Origin: Unio delphinus | Lineage: Eukaryota > Mollusca > Bivalvia > Unionida > Unionidae | Assembly (NCBI GenBank): GCA_029339505.1 | Contig: JAQISU010000171.1 | Coordinates: 446,501 to 510,500, forward strand | DNA length: 64,000 nt | Reading direction: 5' to 3' | In this document: positions 56,413-64,000 of the stretch, piece after piece | Position numbering within the stretch: position 1 is the stretch's first letter | Layout: each line of letters starts with the position of its first letter | Program-made: the position numbers and the translations under genes | The notes under the pieces: model-generated | Told to the model about the DNA's origin: nothing | The model's database searches: none | The model's input: the letters and a program-made list of their open reading frames with translations, nothing else

Positions 56413-57527
56413 ACCATAGAGAAGGTCTTAGCCAGCATTTACTACGATCCATCTCACCCTGCTGGTTACGGAGGCATTCAGAATTGTATCGTGCTGCCAA
56501 ACCTCGCCTGAAAAAGCTCCGTTTACCTGCAGTACAACGATGGTTACAAGAACAAGCGATGTACACTTTACACAAACCCATTCGACGAAAATTTCACAGA
56601 AGTCGCACTCAAGTGGAAGGCATCGATCATCAATGGCAAGCCGATTTAGCCGATGTCTCTCATTTAGCCACTTACAATCGTGGCTACAAATATTTGTTTT
56701 GTGTCATCGACGTCTTTTCTAAATTTGCCTGGGTTGTACCATTGACATCCAAATCGAGCGGAGAGTTATTACGAGCTTTGCAACTGGTGTTGAAACAAAG
56801 TGGTCGTCACCCTCTTCGATGGCAAACCGACAAAGGCACCGAATTTCTGAACCAAGCTTTCCAACGAGAATTAAAGAAACGTGACATTCATTTTTTCACC
56901 ACCGAAAATCCTGAAACCAAAGCCAGTATCGTGGAACGTTTTCAACGTACCTTGAAAGAACGCATGGGGAAATATTTTACGCATCAACACACTCTCAAGT
57001 ACATCGACATCTTACTGCACTTAGTTCAAGCCTACAATCAATCTTACCATAGAAGCGTTGGACGTGCTCCACAAGAGGTGACACCCGAAAACGAAGAAAC
57101 TGTTTTTGAGCGCTTGTTTGGTACGTCACGAACGATGGCTGTCCTCAAGAAAGGTAGAGAAGTGTTAACCCCGGGAGATTGGGTACGCATTGGCAAAACC
57201 AAATGCACTTTTGACAAAGAATACTTACCCAACTGGACCACCGAATTGTTTCGTGTTACTGGACGAGTGCGTGATCGTCATCCTACCGTCTATAAATTGA
57301 AAGACATGAACGGAGAAGTATTAAAAGGAACATTTTACTTGCCTGAGTTACAACGTGTCACCAAAAAAGAAGACGACGTGTACGACATTGAAAGCATTCT
57401 CGAACGAAGAACCCGTCAAGTAGGAAAACGCCGTGTCAAAGAAGTCAAAGTACTTTGGAAAGGATATCCTCCTAGTTTTGATTCTTGGATTGACGCTGCG
57501 CAAGTCATCGACTATAAAAAGAAGTGA
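56413..57527 (+). pseudogene. Polinton integrase with C-terminal chromodomain, one frameshift
   Basis: The N-terminal segment (SIYYDPSHPAGYGGIQN) is in one frame up to about 56483; the remainder (YRAAKPRLKK onward, 56484-57527) is in another, so one base was gained or lost. No ATG begins the first part. Counting from 56484 the catalytic residues are D54 (QADLAD), D116 (TDKGTEF) and E151 (SIVERFQ), the D,D35E spacing. A C-terminal chromodomain follows (VYDIESILERR, VLWKGYPPSFDSWID), which could target heterochromatin. It clearly differs from the element 1 integrase, which lacks this module. Confidence 0.94.
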
Positions 57528-57532
57528 CCATC

Positions 57533-57952
57533 ATGCCTTTCAATACAGCTTCAGTGACCACAGTGACTACTCCTTCACCCACTTCCTCTCTGCAAGATTT
57601 ACAAAAGCAACCTTTGTGGGTGTGGTGTGGAGAACGTGTCCCTAAAACGCAAATCGTCTTTTTCTGTCAAATCTTTGTAGTGTATTGTGTCATCGGTGCA
57701 GCCATTGCTAATTTGAGTTTGCAACAAGGAGACAAACAATTGTGGACCATTTTACTCAGCAGTTGTATCGGGTGTCTTCTTCCCAATCCTTCCCTGAAAT
57801 ACTCTTACAACGGGAACAACAGTAACACTATTGGGAGCCCTGCGTCCAACGTTAGTCATTCTCCTGACAGTCCCCCTTCCAATTACAATCCTCTTTTAGA
57901 CACTCCTTTAACCTCGAGTGACTCCTCAGACAGAAGAACATTGGAAATATGA
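57533..57952 (+). CDS. Conserved Polinton membrane protein
   Basis: From ATG 57533: 139 residues with WVWCGERVPKTQIVFFCQIF, then a first hydrophobic helix (VVYCVIGAAIANLSL), then LWTILLSSCIGCLLPNPSL as a second. This two-helix protein with an LPxPxL end is a recurrent small gene between integrase and penton in Polinton-like elements. The C-terminus is Ser/Pro-rich. It overlaps the penton start by 4 bases. Confidence 0.75.
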   Translation: MPFNTASVTTVTTPSPTSSLQDLQKQPLWVWCGERVPKTQIVFFCQIFVVYCVIGAAIANLSLQQGDKQLWTILLSSCIGCLLPNPSLKYSYNGNNSNTIGSPASNVSHSPDSPPSNYNPLLDTPLTSSDSSDRRTLEI

Positions 57953-58878
57953 ACAACACGATTAACCAATTTTACTTAACGTTACCTAGTGACAGTTCCA
58001 TGGAGGTGTTTCCTTACAACACGTTGTGCTGTTACACGTCTAAATTACCTCAAGCCATGCATTTTGATCAAGATGATCATTGGGAAGTAGCTTTAGTCGA
58101 AATGATTCACCCGACACAAATCAAAAACATCGTCGAAAATCAAAACACTTTTACAGTAGAAGTGTATGACAAGCAATTGCAACAAGACTTAGACGAACGA
58201 GGCGTCACAGGCATAGACACCAAGAAATCAAATGAGCCCTTAACGAAACAACTGTCCACTTATGTGATTACCATTCCTGCAGGCTACTATTTTAGTGGTC
58301 AACATTTAGTGACTACGATTGCCAACAGGTTCAATACTGTGTTTGGTAAACCCCTGGAAAGAATCAAAGAAAGTGTTACCTTTGAGTACATTAAAGTGGC
58401 TCGTCGCCTCTTGATCAAATTTTCAGAGAAGAAAATAATAGCCATTACCTTTTGTCCTGAATTGTTTGAGATTTTAGGTGGAGACCTCAAGATGCTCCCG
58501 AACATAAAAGAAATACCAGGCATAAGTAGTAACTCGGATTTTGTAAAATATTTTCGATCCCCTGTAGAAATGAACCAAGGTCTCAACTTGATGTTTGTGT
58601 ACTCCGATGTGGTGGAGTACAACGTGGTAGGACACACCTCTGTACCGTTACTACGTGTCATTCCGTTCAAAGTGGATACCACTGCCGCTGACGAGGAAGG
58701 TGGAAATACCTATCACGTTCACCGTGAATTTGTACATCCTCATTATTTACCTGTCAGTAAGTCGTATTTCGACAGTGTCAACATTACTATAAAAGGAGAA
58801 CTAGGACAAAATATTCCATTTACCAAAGGGAAAGTGACAGTGAAACTCCATTTTCAAAAACGATTCTCAAACAACTGA
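57949..58878 (+). CDS. Penton / minor capsid protein
   Basis: 309 intact residues. The opening FYLTLPSDSSMEVFPYNTLC and the strand WEVALVEMIHPTQIKNI are diagnostic of the Polinton minor capsid (single jelly-roll penton) family. The C-terminal part VPLLRVIPF and the conserved REFVHPHYLPV are also typical. It would occupy the capsid vertices. Size matches the family. Confidence 0.92.
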   Translation: MNNTINQFYLTLPSDSSMEVFPYNTLCCYTSKLPQAMHFDQDDHWEVALVEMIHPTQIKNIVENQNTFTVEVYDKQLQQDLDERGVTGIDTKKSNEPLTKQLSTYVITIPAGYYFSGQHLVTTIANRFNTVFGKPLERIKESVTFEYIKVARRLLIKFSEKKIIAITFCPELFEILGGDLKMLPNIKEIPGISSNSDFVKYFRSPVEMNQGLNLMFVYSDVVEYNVVGHTSVPLLRVIPFKVDTTAADEEGGNTYHVHREFVHPHYLPVSKSYFDSVNITIKGELGQNIPFTKGKVTVKLHFQKRFSNN

Positions 58879-58885
58879 AAAACTG

Positions 58886-59326
58886 ATGTATCCTGTGTAC
58901 CAAGGAGTCACTCGACAACGAGGACATGGTTTAGGAGATATGTTTAAATCAGCCTTTCGTTCCGTGGTCCCTGTTTTGAAACCGATGGTGACACGAGGAT
59001 TGCACGCCCTAAAAGATGCCGCATTGACTCACGGCAAAGATTTTCTTCAAAATGTTCTCATTGACAAACGAAACCCCAAAGAAGCTTTTTTGAGAGCAGG
59101 CAAAAATGTCTTGCTTCAAACGGGTAAAGAAATTTTGGGTCGACGAGAAAGTCCTATAAATGCCCTGAACGGTACCGAGTCTGACATTCCTACTTCCCTG
59201 AGGACACAGCAAGGACAAGGTAGAAAGCGTCGACGAAGACACCCTTTCAAAAGTCTCCATACCTCTAAAGCTAGAAAGACAAAGAAAAAAAGAACCGTTC
59301 GAGACTTAGACATTTTTGATTATTAA
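58886..59326 (+). CDS. pVI-like capsid-associated protein
   Basis: 146 residues. The N-terminal MYPVYQGVTRQRGHGLGDMF is the characteristic start of the Polinton protein considered equivalent to adenovirus pVI, followed by a predicted amphipathic helix and LKDAALTHGKDFLQNVL. The C-terminus is basic (GRKRRRRHPF, SKARKTKKKRT). Such proteins line the inner capsid and help membrane escape and protease activation in adenovirus. It lies between penton and MCP, the usual place. Confidence 0.85.
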   Translation: MYPVYQGVTRQRGHGLGDMFKSAFRSVVPVLKPMVTRGLHALKDAALTHGKDFLQNVLIDKRNPKEAFLRAGKNVLLQTGKEILGRRESPINALNGTESDIPTSLRTQQGQGRKRRRRHPFKSLHTSKARKTKKKRTVRDLDIFDY

Positions 59327-59336
59327 AAGTAAAAAA

Positions 59337-60675
59337 ATGATGCACCAAGAATCTTGTGCCTGTTCCAAGTCGGAACTGGATCTCTTTGCCATGCCACCCA
59401 CGATGATGACCATGCAAGAAGCCCAATGGGTTGAATTTCATCCCGTCTCCTCTTTGACGGATTCAGCTTCCATTGAGTTTGAAATCAAAGGACAACCCGA
59501 AGATTACATCGATCTCAATAACAGTTACTTGTATTTGAAAGTGAAAGTAACCAAAACGAACGGACAACACCAATCCAGGAGTCAATGATAGAGTTGCTCC
59601 TGTCAACAATTTGATGCATTCCTTGTTCAGCGATGTGGATTTGTACATGAATAACAAACTGATCAGCAGTAGTATGGATACTTACCCTTACCGAGCGTAC
59701 CTCGAAAATCTCTTGACGTACGGAAAAGAAGCCAAAAACACTCATCTAGATGCTTGCGTGGTATGGAAACCTGACACAGCAGATAAGTTTAACGACACAG
59801 CCTTGTCCGTAGCCGCTGAGGGTGACAATCCTGCCGATCCTCACAATGTAGGTTTTAACGACCGTCGAAAGAAAATTCTGCAAGGCCGTAGTTTAGAACT
59901 GTTCGATCGTTTACATTTGGACATGTGGTTTCAAGAAAAGTATTTGCTGAACGGAGTAGATATCCGCTTGAGACTGAATCGTAGTAGTACTGCTTTCCAT
60001 TTGATGGCTCATGCCAACGAATGCAAAACCATTATCCAGGAGGCCAGGTTATACGTGCGTCGTGTGGAAGTGTTACCTAAAGTGGGAAATGATATCAGTC
60101 ACACTTTGAGCAGAACGACAGCCAAGTATCCGATACGACGCGTGGAAGTCAAAACTTTCACCATTGCCGCAGGACTCCGATCTAAGATCGAAGATCATCT
60201 GTTCCAAGGACAGTTACCCAAACGTTTATTCATCGGTATCGTCAACAATGCAGCCCTCAACGGAGCCCACGATGAAAATCCTTTCCAGTTTAAGCACAGC
60301 AGAGTATCCAAAATCGAAGTCAGTCGCGATGGCAAAACTTTGTGTACCCGTCCCTTCGAACCCGACTTTGGCGAACAGAAGAATTACTTGAGGTCGTACT
60401 TGTCACTGTATGAAGCCACAGGTCAGTTAGGAACCAACACCAGTCACGGTATTTCCTACGACGATTATGCAAAAGGTTACACTTTGTTGGCTTTTGATTT
60501 CACTCCAGACCAAGGCAGCGACGAGGGACATTTCCACCCTATAAAATCAGGGCAACTGCGTGTGGAACTTCAGTTTGCAGGACCTCTTACCGAAACGGTG
60601 AATGTCATTCTGTATGCTGAATTCGATAATACCATAGAAATTAACAGTTTGAGAGAAGTCATTCTAGACTATTAG
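59337..60675 (+). pseudogene. Major capsid protein (double jelly-roll) with one frameshift
   Basis: The first ~80 codons (59337-59588) are in one frame (AQWVEFHPVSSLTDSASIEF, YIDLNNSYLYLKVKV) and the rest (to 60675) in another; the switch is at about 59565. The long part has NLMHSLFSDVDLYMNN, LFDRLHLDMW, LLNGVDIRLRL, YPIRRVEVKTFTI and GYTLLAFDFTPDQ, all hallmarks of the Polinton MCP. Total length is ~445 residues, normal for the family. It forms the hexon-like trimers of the shell. Because the shift falls early, this copy cannot make full-length protein. Confidence 0.95.
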
Positions 60676-60680
60676 ACACT

Positions 60681-61178
60681 ATGAAATACCCTTGTCCTTC
60701 TTTGAATAGTGAAGAATCCATGGAATGGAAGGTGACAGAAAAAGCAGATCCCCAAGACCAAAAAGAAGAGGTAGTGATCATGCAATCCAGATGGCCAGAA
60801 CAAGAACAACAGTTAGTGTCTTGTTTTGCACAACACTTGGAAGATAAAATGAGAGACATGATTAAAAAAGATTGTTATGGATGTCAAATCGATCATCCCA
60901 GTCAAATTCAGCACGATAAATGTATGATGATGAGTCAAGAAGAAAAACTGGACAATTATCTGAACGAAGCTTGGAGTCTCATCTCAGAAGAAGACGTGTT
61001 ACATCAGTGGTATAAAGGCTTACGTGATCATTCCTCTCCTCCATTGTTTGCTCGAGAAATTGATCGCATCGAAACTCTCTTAGCCAAGAGTAAAGAGACG
61101 AAGCAAACCATTAGTTACTTGTCAGACCTTTTCAAGCAAAAAGTCTGGATCGAATTGATGACTTATCATCATCTGTGA
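60681..61178 (+). CDS. Conserved Polinton protein with CxGC-x-HPSQ motif
   Basis: 165 residues starting MKYPCPSLNSEESMEW. The signature CYGCQIDHPSQIQHDKCMMM (about residues 65-84) is a Cys/His cluster that recurs in a protein encoded between MCP and protease in many Polinton/adintovirus genomes and could bind zinc. The remainder is helical and acidic. Function unknown. It begins five bases after the MCP stop. Confidence 0.72.
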   Translation: MKYPCPSLNSEESMEWKVTEKADPQDQKEEVVIMQSRWPEQEQQLVSCFAQHLEDKMRDMIKKDCYGCQIDHPSQIQHDKCMMMSQEEKLDNYLNEAWSLISEEDVLHQWYKGLRDHSSPPLFAREIDRIETLLAKSKETKQTISYLSDLFKQKVWIELMTYHHL

Positions 61179-61215
61179 AAAAAAGGGGAAAAAAACAAGG
61201 CTACACAAGAAACAA

Positions 61216-61773
61216 ATGGATACCTGGGAACTTTATTATCTTTCGAACCGTAGTTCGTACACTGCTTCTTGGAATCCTGTTGTGTGTGCTAAAGATGAAC
61301 TACCTCATCGCAAACCTCAAGATAATCAAGCTTATGTCATCAACACAGATGACAGTCATCTTCCAGGAACTCACTGGGTAGCTGTCTACTTTCCTCAAGT
61401 GGGTTGTGTGGAGTATTTTGATTCGTATGGATTGCCCCCTTTCGAAGATGATATCATTGACTTTATGAGAAGAAATGCCCAGACGACACGATTCAATAAT
61501 GTGAAATTACAAAGCACAGATTCTATGGTGTGTGGACAATATTGTGTCTATTATCTGCATCATCGTAGTCTTGGATATTCTTTAGAACATTTAGTGACTT
61601 ATTTTGATCGTCATTCGTCTCGAAACGATGACAAAGTAGATCGATGGTTTTGTGACCATTATAGCTATCTGTTGTCTTTAGCTAGGAAACGTAGTGTACA
61701 TCAATGGCCTAATGACTTCCAACAGTGGAAATCTCACTTTAATTCGCAACGTTGTCAACCATGTCAAAGATAA
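61216..61773 (+). CDS. Adenain-type cysteine protease
   Basis: 185 residues, intact. The catalytic triad of the adenovirus/Ulp1 class is clear: His in GTHWVAVYFP, Asp in VEYFDSYGLPP, and Cys in VCGQYCVYYL with the preceding Gln/Ser region (LQSTDSMVCGQ). It would process capsid and core precursors during maturation. It is the last gene of the capsid block and is followed by a repeat with a poly(A) signal. Confidence 0.93.
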   Translation: MDTWELYYLSNRSSYTASWNPVVCAKDELPHRKPQDNQAYVINTDDSHLPGTHWVAVYFPQVGCVEYFDSYGLPPFEDDIIDFMRRNAQTTRFNNVKLQSTDSMVCGQYCVYYLHHRSLGYSLEHLVTYFDRHSSRNDDKVDRWFCDHYSYLLSLARKRSVHQWPNDFQQWKSHFNSQRCQPCQR

Positions 61774-61789
61774 TGTATTAGTGTTATGG

Positions 61790-61895
61790 AAGAAAAAAAA
61801 ATGTTTGTTATTTGAAAAAATGTTTGTTATTTGAAAAAATGTTTGTTAGTTGAAAAAATGTTGTGTTTTGAATAAAAATGTTGTGTTTTGAAACC
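61790..61895 (+). repeat. ~19-bp tandem repeat containing a poly(A) signal
   Basis: Four to five copies of TTGAAAAAATGTTTGTTAT-like units after the protease stop, with AATAAA near 61871, probably the poly(A) signal of the capsid-block transcripts. Confidence 0.75.
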
Positions 61896-62003
61896 AATGC
61901 GTCTGTCATTTGTTTTACATTTTTATTCATATAAATGTTCTTTGACTCTTCTTTCTATCCCTCACATCAAACTATCTCAATGTTTCCAAACCCTAAACCG
62001 TCA

Positions 62004-62044
62004 AGGGGTGTTTTCCATCACGTCCGCGCTTGAACCATATAAAG
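62004..62044 (+). promoter_or_regulatory. Shared promoter cassette, copy 1
   Basis: GGGGTGTTTTCCATCACG then TCCGCGCTTGAACC and a TATA box CATATAAAG. The same ~40 bases recur at 62787-62830 and 63954-63992. After the TATA box, CAGTCTGG (62059-62066) is also shared with copy 2 and may be the initiator. Confidence 0.82.
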
Positions 62045-62097
62045 CAGGGGTAGTCTCCAGTCTGGCCATCCATTGTTTGACTCATCCTCCTACGAAG

Positions 62098-62472
62098 ATG
62101 TATTCAAAACTAGCTAAGCTGAACGAAGCTTACGTCACTCTACATCGTATCAGACACAATCTGATGTCAAAGCCTGAAGAGATAGAGAATGTGAGAATAT
62201 TACAAGTAACAGAAGACCTCATAGAAGGACTCTTCAGAGAAGAAATTCAGAAAGAGAAAGAAGAATGGACTGAGATGTATCGCCTTCTGAAGCAGCAGAG
62301 AGAGCAGAGAGAACAACAGCAGCAACAGCAGCAGCAGCAACAACAACAACATCAGCAGGAACCAGACAGAAGTTTTGTTGACTGTCGTGTGGACACGAAA
62401 GAGTTCTCTTTCTCTTTCCAAAGAAGTAGACCCTATCCTGTTGCCAGACGAGGACGCAATCTTAGACGATAA
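62098..62472 (+). CDS. Poly-Gln coiled-coil protein, histone-type 3' end
   Basis: ATG 62098 is chosen because it is ~55 bases after the TATA box. The 124-residue product begins MYSKLAKLNEAYVTLHRIRH, is strongly helical with Glu/Lys/Arg, then has a Gln tract of about 15 (CAG/CAA mix), and ends with an Arg-rich tail (RPYPVARRGRNLRR). No known domain. It has the same architecture as the gene at 62882 (short basic helix, low-complexity middle, Arg-rich end), including promoter and 3' stem-loop. Confidence 0.62.
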   Translation: MYSKLAKLNEAYVTLHRIRHNLMSKPEEIENVRILQVTEDLIEGLFREEIQKEKEEWTEMYRLLKQQREQREQQQQQQQQQQQQHQQEPDRSFVDCRVDTKEFSFSFQRSRPYPVARRGRNLRR

Positions 62473-62509
62473 AAGATTGTCATCCTTCCTCGTACAAACA
62501 AAAAAAAAC

Positions 62510-62549
62510 AGCCCTTTTCAGGGCTACCCAATATTCTCGAAAAGAATTA
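62510..62549 (+). terminator. Histone-type 3' stem-loop after the 62098 gene
   Basis: AGCCCTTTTCAGGGCT (62510-62525) has a six-base-pair stem and UUUC loop, is preceded by an A-rich leader (AAAACA) and followed directly by ACCCA, the exact 3' flank of histone stem-loops. CTCGAAAAGAATTA follows at 62536, like the histone downstream element. It lies ~38 bases after the stop codon, as in histone mRNAs. No AATAAA is near. Confidence 0.85.
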
Positions 62550-62786
62550 ATCATTCAATTTGCTCATGGTATGCAAGGAAGTTAGAAAAAAAAATATAAG
62601 TGAGTCTATAATCACTGTCTCTTTTTACTTTTGTTTGAAGTGTGTCTATAAACCCAAGGTATTTTTTCAAAAATAACTTGTTCAATGTATAATGGATATT
62701 AATCAAGTAAAAAAGTGAGTGAGTGTTTTCTTTTAAGTCCGCGTGTTTTTGGTAATGATAGGAATAATGTAAGTTTTTGGAACGTA
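62550..62786. other. Spacer between the two stem-loop genes
   Basis: No gene. A partial and degenerate copy of the promoter motif (GTGTTTTCTTTTAAGTCCGCGTG) is seen at about 62720-62745 (given in part: GTTTTCTTTTAAGTCCGCG). Confidence 0.5.
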
Positions 62787-62830
62787 AGGGGGTGTTTTCC
62801 ATCACGTCCGCGCTTGAACTATATATAAAG
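62787..62830 (+). promoter_or_regulatory. Shared promoter cassette, copy 2
   Basis: Same cassette as copy 1 (GGGTGTTTTCCATCACG, TCCGCGCTTGAAC) with TATA box TATATATAAAG, then the shared CAGTCTGGC. Confidence 0.82.
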
Positions 62831-62881
62831 AAGTACTCGTCAGTCTGGCTACGTATTGTTGACGTATCAACACCAAAGAAG

Positions 62882-63378
62882 ATGAATAGAGTTCAAAAGC
62901 TAAGAGAGCTTCAGATGCACCTGGAGAATGCGAGGCGTCGTCCATGTTAATGGACGAGCTGGCAATGGAGGCCTTAGAAGAACAGGCCAGAATTGAAGAA
63001 GAAGAGAAGGAGAGAAAAAAGAAAGAAGAGGAGGAGAAGAAAAGGCCGATCTTACCTCACCGTATGATGAGACAAACAAGTCAAGTCACGCCTATGGTGA
63101 GGACGCCTTCACCACCAGAACCAGTTCGTCCACTACAGACACAAACCCCACCGCAACAAACACAACCTCAGCCGCAACAACCACAACCGCAGCCGCAACA
63201 ACCCCAGTTTAGGAATAGAAGGCGCAATGAAGAGACTTTCACTATCCCTCAAACAGAAGACTGGGATAGTGAAGCCACTCATTCTCCCTCTTCGCTCCCA
63301 GTCACAAGGGTGAATTGGGAGAATGATTGGAGTAGGAGATGTGTGTGTGGGGCTAGACCTGGGAGATGTCAGCATTAG
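62882..63378 (+). pseudogene. Gln/Pro-rich protein gene, histone-type 3' end, one frameshift
   Basis: The frame from ATG 62882 (MNRVQKLRELQMHLENARRR) ends at TAA 62948-62950; a second frame takes over (62944-63378) with an acidic/basic helix (EEQARIEEEEKERKKKEEEE), a Gln/Pro repeat and a C-terminus DWSRRCVCGARPGRCQH. One base change at about 62940 would explain it; a downstream start is the alternative. The paralogous gene at 62098 shares layout and control signals. Confidence 0.55.
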
Positions 63379-63407
63379 CCAGGTGCATTTTGAAGTTTAA
63401 AAAAAAC

Positions 63408-63447
63408 AGCCCTTCTCAGGGCTACCCAAATAACTAGAAAAGAAATA
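63408..63447 (+). terminator. Histone-type 3' stem-loop after the 62882 gene
   Basis: AGCCCTTCTCAGGGCT (63408-63423) is followed by ACCCA and, after a few bases, AACTAGAAAAGAAATA. It is nearly identical to the signal at 62510 with one loop change, and lies ~30 bases after the stop codon. Confidence 0.83.
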
Positions 63448-63479
63448 CTATGTCAATTGCCAATGAGTATGAGAGAGGA

Positions 63480-63702
63480 GTAGTGTGATTATAAACACTG
63501 ACTCTGTTTAGATGGTATATGTTGTGATTTTGGATAGTAAATAATTGCGTGTGTTTTGGCTGCTTCCCCGTGTGTGTGGTTAGTATAGAGTGTGATTTTG
63601 GATAGTAAATAATTGCTTGTGTTTTGGCTGATTCCCGTGTGTGTGGATAGTATAGGGTGTGATTTTGGATAGTATATAATATGACTTGTTTTGGTTGCTT
63701 CC

Positions 63703-63742
<40 letters not shown>

Positions 63743-63935
63743 ATAGTATAGGGTGTGATTTTGGATAGTATATAATATGACTTGTTTTGGCTGCTTCCCC
63801 GTGTGTGTGTGGATAGTATAGGGTGTGATTTTGGATAGTAAATAATAGGGCTTGTTTTGGCTACTACCTCGTATGTAGGGATAGTATAGGGTGTGATTTT
63901 GGATAGTATATAATAGGGTTTGTGAATAGTATATA
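63480..63935 (+). repeat. ~70-100-bp irregular tandem repeats with (GT)n
   Basis: Five units built from GGTGTGATTTTGGATAGTA, TATAATATGACTTGTTTTGG and CTTCCCCGTGTGTGTGG, with a variable (GT)n inside (63703-63740). No gene. Confidence 0.88.
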
Positions 63936-63953
63936 ATATGAAAAGTAAGTGTA

Positions 63954-63992
63954 AGGGGTGTTTTCCTTCACGTCCGCGCTTAAGATATATAT
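63954..63992 (+). promoter_or_regulatory. Shared promoter cassette, copy 3 (gene beyond window)
   Basis: GGGGTGTTTTCCTTCACG and TCCGCGCTTAAG followed by TATATATA. A third gene of the same class should start within ~60-100 bases past the window end. Confidence 0.75.
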
Positions 63993-64000
63993 ACTCAAGG

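Larger units (their letters stand above)
44770..64000. mobile_element. Large Polinton/adintovirus-like provirus (element 4), right end outside window
   Basis: About 23 genes are packed with short spacers in a GC-richer stretch than the flanks. The set includes protein-primed polB, packaging ATPase, rve integrase with chromodomain, penton, pVI-like protein, double-jelly-roll MCP and adenain-type protease: the Polinton/adintovirus core. Extras are a BIR protein, a CCHC zinc-knuckle protein and small genes with histone-type stem-loops. About nine small lesions are spread over polB, ATPase, integrase, MCP and minor genes, so the copy looks recently inactivated. The terminal repeats are not identified. 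Confidence 0.95.

Noticed and set aside
62004..63447. Genuine histone genes
   Set aside because: The stem-loop genes encode Gln/Pro/Glu-rich proteins without a histone fold.

Overview
This is animal genomic DNA, most likely from a mollusc and possibly a cephalopod. The case rests on a spliced C-type lectin gene, a THAP-domain gene, tRNA-derived SINEs (one with a central segment resembling those of mollusc SINEs), a Penelope-like retroelement with a GIY-YIG endonuclease, a degraded non-LTR retrotransposon, and many micro- and minisatellites in AT-rich spacer. The window also carries three integrated virus-like DNA elements of the Polinton/Maverick (adintovirus-like) class. Nothing in it is bacterial.

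Layout. (1) 1-4484 is the right part of a compact Polinton-like element (element 1). It encodes a family-B polymerase end fused to a superfamily-1 helicase and an HNH-like tail, an integrase, a parvovirus-type phospholipase A2, a zinc-ribbon protein and a packaging ATPase. It ends precisely at 4484, inside a host repeat whose empty versions are also present in the window. (2) 4485-13427 and 13428-22317 are two closely similar direct copies of an ~8.9 kb host unit, and 22318-23125 is a partial third copy. The unit holds a LINE remnant, a THAP-domain ORF, several minisatellites and a SINE. (3) 23126-36750 is host spacer with large tandem arrays (67, 42, 45, 44, about 33 and 50 bp units) and a four-exon C-type lectin gene (27090-33836) whose last intron is filled with such arrays. 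(4) 36757-44765 holds decayed minus-strand remnants of Polinton-like capsid genes (element 3), split by a Penelope-like element (37465-42052).

(5) 44770-64000 is a large, gene-dense, GC-richer Polinton/adintovirus-like provirus (element 4) that continues past the window. It has protein-primed DNA polymerase B, a BIR-domain protein, packaging ATPase, basic core-like proteins, chromodomain integrase, penton, pVI-like protein, double-jelly-roll major capsid protein and adenain-type protease. Several genes carry single-base frameshifts or in-frame stops, so this copy is probably no longer functional. At both flanks of the replication/capsid block are small genes with strong TATA promoters. Four of these end in a stem-loop that looks like the 3' processing signal of metazoan replication-dependent histone mRNAs (stem-loop, ACCCA-like tail, downstream purine-rich element). 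Two of them, plus a third promoter at the window edge, share a nearly identical promoter cassette. This apparent use of histone-type mRNA 3' ends by a virus-like element is the most unusual feature here.

How the genes fit together in element 4: polymerase B replicates the genome; the integrase and its chromodomain insert it; MCP, penton and pVI-like protein build the capsid; the ATPase packages DNA; the protease matures the particle; basic Lys/Arg-rich proteins probably condense DNA; the BIR protein may act on host cell death or division. The stem-loop genes are probably a regulatory class expressed with S-phase histone mRNAs (inference).
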